Assembly (NCBI GenBank): GCA_016790385.1
Contig: JAEUNV010000422.1
Span: 1-10,131 of the forward strand
Length of the DNA: 10,131 nt
Direction: 5' to 3'
Origin: Zoogloea sp.
Lineage (GTDB): Bacteria > Pseudomonadota > Gammaproteobacteria > Burkholderiales > Rhodocyclaceae
How positions within the stretch are numbered: position 1 is the first letter of the stretch; each line of letters starts with the position of its first letter. Below are positions 6,622-10,131 of the stretch, piece by piece. Both the position numbers and the translations under genes were made by a program. Under the pieces are notes generated by a model that was given only the letters and a program-made list of their open reading frames with translations, did not search any database and was not told the origin of the DNA.

Positions 6622-7518
6622 ATGCATATCGACTTCGACGGCCCCATCTCCACCGCCAACGCCCACACGCTCCGCCAGGTTCTTGAAGCACTTCTCGAGC
6701 GCATCCAGGCCCGCGACGAGGATCTCGATCTGGCCGCCCTGTCACGCATCATCGTCACGGATGATCTGGCGGCCACCGAACAGAAATTCGGCGTCACTCC
6801 GGCAGGTGCCGAGCATCTGTCGCGCATCGTCTCGGACGAAGGCGGGCTGGCGCTGCTCTTCGATGGCAGCAAGCTGTGGCAGATCCTCTCCGGCGATGGC
6901 GCCGAGATTGCCCGCCTGATCCACCATCTGCACAAGGAGTGCTGGCGCCTGCACGATTCCCGGGCACCGGTGCCCGAGGCCAGCGATGCGCCCCTGGCCC
7001 GCGCGCTGGCGCCCATCGTCGCTGCCATGTGGCAGGAATATCGCATCAACCGGCGCAGCGCCTGGTCGGTACCCGCCGATTCCGACCTCCTGCTCAATCA
7101 TTTGGCGGCCCTCCTCCAGGCCCTGCCCGATGGCATGCAGGAAGAGATCACGCTCTACTACGCGGCCCAGGATCTCGACGATCTTTTCGCCAAGAGCCTG
7201 GGGCGTATTGCCCACCTGATGCAGGCTGTCGCCCATGTTCAAGGCTACCTCGACGGGCTGGGCCAGCCCCTCAAGGCGGTCAGCGCCGAGATGCATGAGC
7301 TTGTCGCAGCTTCCTTCCTTTCGCCGATCTGGCTGACCACGGCCCAGCATCTGGCGGCCGGCCATGACATCGGCCCAGGTGAGCTGGCCGACATCCCCCT
7401 GCGTCGCGACGTTCAGTCGGCCTTTGCCACTTTCGGCCTGCAGATCCGCGAGAGCGAGGACGGCAGCGACGTGTGGCTGGACGTGCAGATGCCTGAGCGC
7501 CCCGACACCCTGCACTGA
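6622..7518 (+). CDS. Hypothetical protein; possible degenerate zinc-peptidase-like fold
   Basis: 298 residues; I do not recognise the family. It is predicted soluble and mainly alpha-helical, with no signal peptide or membrane segment. Visible stretches are RIIVTDDLAATEQKFG (42-57), a His-rich helix IHHLHKECWRLHD (100-112), and MWQEYRINRRSAW (136-148). The last two are arranged like the HE..H...D helix and the downstream W.EY..xR helix of some bacterial metallopeptidase-like proteins, but the HExxH order is broken here, so catalysis is doubtful (inference). Coding is supported by a long frame that ends 22 bp before a strong terminator. The start is ATG 6622; no Shine-Dalgarno is visible and no better in-frame start lies upstream. 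It may share a transcript with nadC. Existence is well supported; function is unknown. Confidence 0.8.
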   Translation: MHIDFDGPISTANAHTLRQVLEALLERIQARDEDLDLAALSRIIVTDDLAATEQKFGVTPAGAEHLSRIVSDEGGLALLFDGSKLWQILSGDGAEIARLIHHLHKECWRLHDSRAPVPEASDAPLARALAPIVAAMWQEYRINRRSAWSVPADSDLLLNHLAALLQALPDGMQEEITLYYAAQDLDDLFAKSLGRIAHLMQAVAHVQGYLDGLGQPLKAVSAEMHELVAASFLSPIWLTTAQHLAAGHDIGPGELADIPLRRDVQSAFATFGLQIRESEDGSDVWLDVQMPERPDTLH

Positions 7519-7540
7519 GCGGGCCGCGCTCCGGCCCCAA

Positions 7541-7585
7541 CCCCCCGGCCATGCCCCGGCAAAGGGCTGTGGCCGGGGGGTTTTT
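7541..7585 (+). terminator. Strong rho-independent terminator
   Basis: CCCCCCGGCCA (7541-7551) pairs perfectly with TGGCCGGGGGG (7570-7580), an 11-bp GC-rich stem directly followed by TTTTT (7581-7585). It lies 22 bp past the stop of the 6622-7518 gene and insulates the pilin-like gene from upstream transcription. Confidence 0.95.
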
Positions 7586-7621
7586 CATGCGCCAAAATAA
7601 TTCAATTTGCATTAACATCCA

Positions 7622-7644
7622 CCCCACAATTATTCCATTGGGGT
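7622..7644 (+). promoter_or_regulatory. Ribosome binding site of the pilin-like gene inside a possible hairpin
   Basis: GGGGT (7640-7644) sits 5 nt before ATG 7650 and is the likely ribosome binding site. CCCC (7622-7625) plus AAT (7628-7630) can pair with ATT (7637-7639) plus GGGG (7640-7643) around a 6-nt loop with a 2-nt bulge, hiding that site. The surrounding 7591-7649 stretch is clearly AT-richer than the window and probably also contains the promoter; TTGCAT (7607-7612) could be a -35, but no convincing -10 follows. Confidence 0.4.
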
Positions 7645-7649
7645 AAAAA

Positions 7650-8306
7650 ATGCAAATACGGCAGCGCGGCTTCACCCTCGTCGAGATCGCAGTCGTACTG
7701 GTCATCATCGGGCTGCTGCTTGGCGGCGTGCTGAAGGGCCAGGAACTCATCAACAGCGCCAAGGTGAAGAGCGTGGTCAGCGATTTCCGCTCCACCTCCA
7801 CCTACCTCTTCAGTTATCAGGATCGTTTCCGCGCCATGCCCGGGGACGATCCCGGGGTGGCCAACCGCCTTGCCGGCGCCGTTCGGGCCACTTCCGGGGG
7901 CAGCGTGGGCAACGGGCGTATCGAGGGCTTGTGGAACTCCACCAACCCCACCGACGAAACCGTCCTGTTCTGGCAGCATGTTCGCCTCGCCAACCTGGCC
8001 ACCGGCGACAGCCGCAGCCCTGCCGGCGACGGCATCAACATGCAGGACTGGTTGCCCCGTAATGCCGTCGGTGGCCGCATCGGGGTCACGGGCACCTCAC
8101 CCATCGCCGGCTGGGCAGGCACCTTCTTCATCTGCCAGGATAACCTGGCTGGCAACTTTGCCCGCCAGATCGATATCGCCATGGACGACGGTCTCCCCGC
8201 CAGCGGCACCGTCAGACTCCTCCCGGGCGGTGCTGCCAATGGCCCCGCCATCAACCAAGCCGATCTGATCGACAGCGGCATCTACACCGTGTGTGCCGCA
8301 TTTTGA
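7650..8306 (+). CDS. Type IV pilin-like prepilin (N-methylation/cleavage domain protein)
   Basis: 218 residues. The N-terminus MQIRQRGFTLVEIAVVLVII (1-20) is a class III signal: a short basic leader, predicted prepilin peptidase cleavage after G7, mature F1 and the conserved glutamate at mature position 5 (E12), then a hydrophobic helix to about residue 29. The helix continues into a GQELINSAKVKSVVSDF (30-46) spine. The globular part (about 60-218) has many Gly/Asn turns and two cysteines, C162 and C215, placed for a C-terminal disulfide loop as in many pilins. Longer than typical major pilins, so it may be a minor pilin or pseudopilin of a type IV pilus or type II secretion system. No pilus or secretion genes lie nearby. 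The gene has its own AT-rich upstream region after a strong terminator and converges with the antiporter gene. Confidence 0.9.
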   Translation: MQIRQRGFTLVEIAVVLVIIGLLLGGVLKGQELINSAKVKSVVSDFRSTSTYLFSYQDRFRAMPGDDPGVANRLAGAVRATSGGSVGNGRIEGLWNSTNPTDETVLFWQHVRLANLATGDSRSPAGDGINMQDWLPRNAVGGRIGVTGTSPIAGWAGTFFICQDNLAGNFARQIDIAMDDGLPASGTVRLLPGGAANGPAINQADLIDSGIYTVCAAF

Positions 8307-8317
8307 AGGCTGCACCG

Positions 8318-8347
8318 GCCGGCCCCAATCCGGCACCCGGGGTCGGC
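8318..8347. terminator. Hairpin between convergent pilin-like and antiporter genes
   Basis: GCCGGCCCC (8318-8326) and GGGGTCGGC (8339-8347) form a 9-bp stem with one G-T pair and a 12-nt loop in the 60-bp convergent gap. There is no T-run on either side, so its role as a bidirectional terminator is a guess from position and stability. Confidence 0.35.
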
Positions 8348-8366
8348 ATCGGTCGCCCCCGTATGC

Positions 8367-10131
8367 TTAAAGCCCCTTCAGCAAGCGGATCTCGGCAGAT
8401 GCCAGCTGAGATGGCGTTCCCAGAAGCACCAGCACGTCGTCCATCTCGACGCGGGTTTCCTGGGTCGGATCGACGACGCGGATGCGTTGACGGCGGACAG
8501 CACTGACTTCAACGCCGGTTTCACGCAGGCGCAACTCCTCGAGACTGCGCCCGATGGCGTGGGCCCCGGCGGCCATCACCACGGAGTGCAGGCGCGGCTG
8601 CTGGCGCTCTTCAATGGCTTCCTCATGGAGGTGGTCGCCGCCGCGATACAAACCGCGCAACAGGTGATAGCGCTCGGCCCGCACCTCGCGAATCCGCTTG
8701 AGAATGCGTGGCATAGGCACTCCGAGCAAGGCAAGGGCGTGGGAGGCCAGCATCAGCGACGACTCCACCGCCTCAGGCACCACCTCGGCGGCGCCGGCCT
8801 GGCGAAGCTTGTGGAGATCAACCTCGTCAGCGGTGCGCACCACCACCGGCACATCCGGCCGACAGGCACGGATCTGACTCATTGCCCGCAGCGCAGCGTC
8901 GGTGTCAGCGTAGGTCACCACCACCACCGAAGCCCGGGCGATGCCTGCGGCCATCAAGGTTTCGCGCTTGGCCGCGTCGCCGAAGACCACTGTTTCACCC
9001 GCTGCGGCCGCTTCGCGCACGCGCTCCGGGTCCAGATCGAGGGCAATGTAGGTAATGCCCTCCTGCTCAAGCAGCCGCCCGAGATACTGACCGTTGCGCC
9101 CGAAGCCGCAAAGAATGGCGTGCTTGTCCACAAACATGGACTGGGTGGCAATGTTGGTAAGCTGCAACGAGCGGCTCATCCACTCGGACGGCACCAGCCG
9201 CAGCACCAGCTTTTCGCTGTACTGCACGATCAAGGGCGCTAGCAGCATGGATAGCACCAGGGCAGCCACGACCACCTGGGAAAGCGCCGGTGGCAGCAGG
9301 CGGGCATCGTCGATCTGGCTGAGCAGAACGAAGCCGAACTCCCCTCCGGCGCACAACCACAGACCAGTGCGCGCAGCCGTTCCCTGCGAACTGCCCATCA
9401 GGCGGGATGCCACCCCGACAAGCAGGAACTTGACCAGCAACAGCGCCCCGAGCATGGCCAAAACTGCCGGCAGGCTGAGGATGATCCGGCCGACATCAAG
9501 GAACATGCCGACCGTGACAAAAAACAAGCCCAACAGCACATCACGGAAGGGCTTGATGTCCTCCTCCACGTGGTAGCGGTACTCGGTTTCGGAGATCAGC
9601 ATTCCGGCCAGAAAGGCGCCGAGGGCCAAAGACAGGCCAGCTCTCTCCGTGAGCCAGGCCAGCCCCAGGGTGATGAACAGCACATTGAGCATGAAGAGTT
9701 CGGCCGAGCGTTGCCGCGCAACCTCGAAGAACCAGCGACGCATCACCTTCTGGCCCAGGAACAGCACCAGGCCAAGCATCGCCACCGCCTTGGCCGCCGC
9801 CAGCGCGAGGGTCGTCAACATCTCATCGGTGGGCTTGGAGAGCGCAGGAATGAGAATCAGCAGGGGCACCACCGCCAGATCCTGAAACAGCAGCACCCCG
9901 ATGGTCTCCCGGCCATGCTTTGAATCCAGTTCAAGACGGTCGGAGAGCAGCTTGGAAATGATCGCCGTGGACGACATGGCAAGGGTTCCACCCAGTGCGA
10001 AGCTAGGCCCCCACCCCAGCCCGGCCAGGGCACCGACCATCGTCACCACCGCAACGCAGCCCAACACCTGCATCGCCCCCAGACCGAAAACGATGCGTTT
10101 CATGCTGTAAAGGCGCGGCAGTGAAAACTCC
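8367..10131 (-). CDS. KefB/KefC-type monovalent cation:proton antiporter with TrkA domains, 5' end beyond window
   Basis: 588 codon positions are visible (587 complete). The frame stays open past the ATG at 10103 to the window edge, reading EFSLPRLYSMKR, which matches the internal GLEFSL...L region of CPA2 transporters, so the true start lies outside and roughly 70-90 residues are missing. Fragment numbering: about 10-300 hold many membrane helices, with LLFQDLAVVPLL (80-91) carrying the conserved Gln-Asp pair and HVEEDIKPF (187-195) in place of the KefC regulatory loop. Residues 336-460 form a TrkA-N Rossmann domain (HAILCGFGRNGQYLG, 337-351; acidic DLDPE after strand 2). Residues about 515-587 form a TrkA-C domain ending in DDVLVLLG. 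It exchanges K+ or Na+ for H+ across the inner membrane, gated by nucleotide binding. No KefF/KefG ancillary subunit gene is adjacent on the visible side. Whether glutathione gates it is unknown, so no gene symbol is given. Confidence 0.93.
   Translation of the reverse strand, partial: EFSLPRLYSMKRIVFGLGAMQVLGCVAVVTMVGALAGLGWGPSFALGGTLAMSSTAIISKLLSDRLELDSKHGRETIGVLLFQDLAVVPLLILIPALSKPTDEMLTTLALAAAKAVAMLGLVLFLGQKVMRRWFFEVARQRSAELFMLNVLFITLGLAWLTERAGLSLALGAFLAGMLISETEYRYHVEEDIKPFRDVLLGLFFVTVGMFLDVGRIILSLPAVLAMLGALLLVKFLLVGVASRLMGSSQGTAARTGLWLCAGGEFGFVLLSQIDDARLLPPALSQVVVAALVLSMLLAPLIVQYSEKLVLRLVPSEWMSRSLQLTNIATQSMFVDKHAILCGFGRNGQYLGRLLEQEGITYIALDLDPERVREAAAAGETVVFGDAAKRETLMAAGIARASVVVVTYADTDAALRAMSQIRACRPDVPVVVRTADEVDLHKLRQAGAAEVVPEAVESSLMLASHALALLGVPMPRILKRIREVRAERYHLLRGLYRGGDHLHEEAIEERQQPRLHSVVMAAGAHAIGRSLEELRLRETGVEVSAVRRQRIRVVDPTQETRVEMDDVLVLLGTPSQLASAEIRLLKGL

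Noticed and set aside
5595..7097. Minus-strand open frame (500 codons) opposite nadC and the 6622 gene
   Set aside because: Longer than either real gene but antisense to an unmistakable NadC; Ser/Arg/Gly-rich with no domains.
7586..7649. Sigma-54 promoter before the pilin-like gene, as for many pilA genes
   Set aside because: TTGCA at 7607-7611 resembles a -12 half, but the required GG 12 bases upstream is AT (7597-7598).
8487..9242. Plus-strand open frame opposite the TrkA part of the antiporter
   Set aside because: His/Gly/Gln-rich product typical of a shadow frame; the minus strand has clear domain motifs.
10101..10103. ATG 10103 as the start of the antiporter
   Set aside because: The frame continues upstream to the window edge with conserved transporter sequence (EFSLPRLYS), so this ATG is internal.

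Overview
The window is high-GC chromosomal DNA with dense, mostly single-copy bacterial genes. The gene content (MiaA, NadC, a membrane-anchored FMN-binding glutamate synthase-like protein, a three-domain CPA2 antiporter, and a type IV pilin-like protein of a type I associate with betaproteobacteria) suggests a betaproteobacterium, perhaps of the Rhodocyclales. That placement is inference from protein style only; no rRNA or marker search was possible.

Layout. (1) 1-2034, minus strand: a tight three-gene run reading TraB/GumN-family secreted protein, then TIR-transmembrane protein, then N-acetylmuramoyl-L-alanine amidase cut by the window edge. The gaps are 21 and 13 bp, so it is probably one transcription unit. 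All three products look envelope-linked. (2) 2082-3044, plus strand: miaA, divergent from that unit across 47 bp. (3) 3111-3782, minus strand: an EF-hand protein convergent with miaA, with its own strong ribosome binding site and a long upstream region holding a sigma-54-like element. (4) 4084-5598, minus strand: a membrane-anchored, stand-alone glutamate synthase-type FMN/Fe-S oxidoreductase. It is divergent from (5) nadC (5655-6503), which is followed by an unrecognised 298-residue protein (6622-7518) that ends in a textbook intrinsic terminator. (6) 7650-8306, plus strand: an orphan type IV pilin-like prepilin. (7) 8367-10131, minus strand: a KefB/KefC-type antiporter with TrkA domains whose 5' end lies beyond the window.

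The housekeeping genes (tRNA modification, NAD synthesis, ion transport) do not form a joint pathway. No CRISPR array, insertion sequence, tRNA, rRNA, integrase or att-like duplication was seen, so this does not look like a mobile island. The best candidate for something undescribed is the TraB/GumN-TIR-amidase operon. Its TIR protein appears to place a catalytic-type TIR domain in the cytoplasm and an unrecognised beta-rich domain in the periplasm. The second candidate is the 6622-7518 protein, which carries what looks like a degraded zinc-peptidase signature. Neither can be shown to be a functional system from sequence reading alone.
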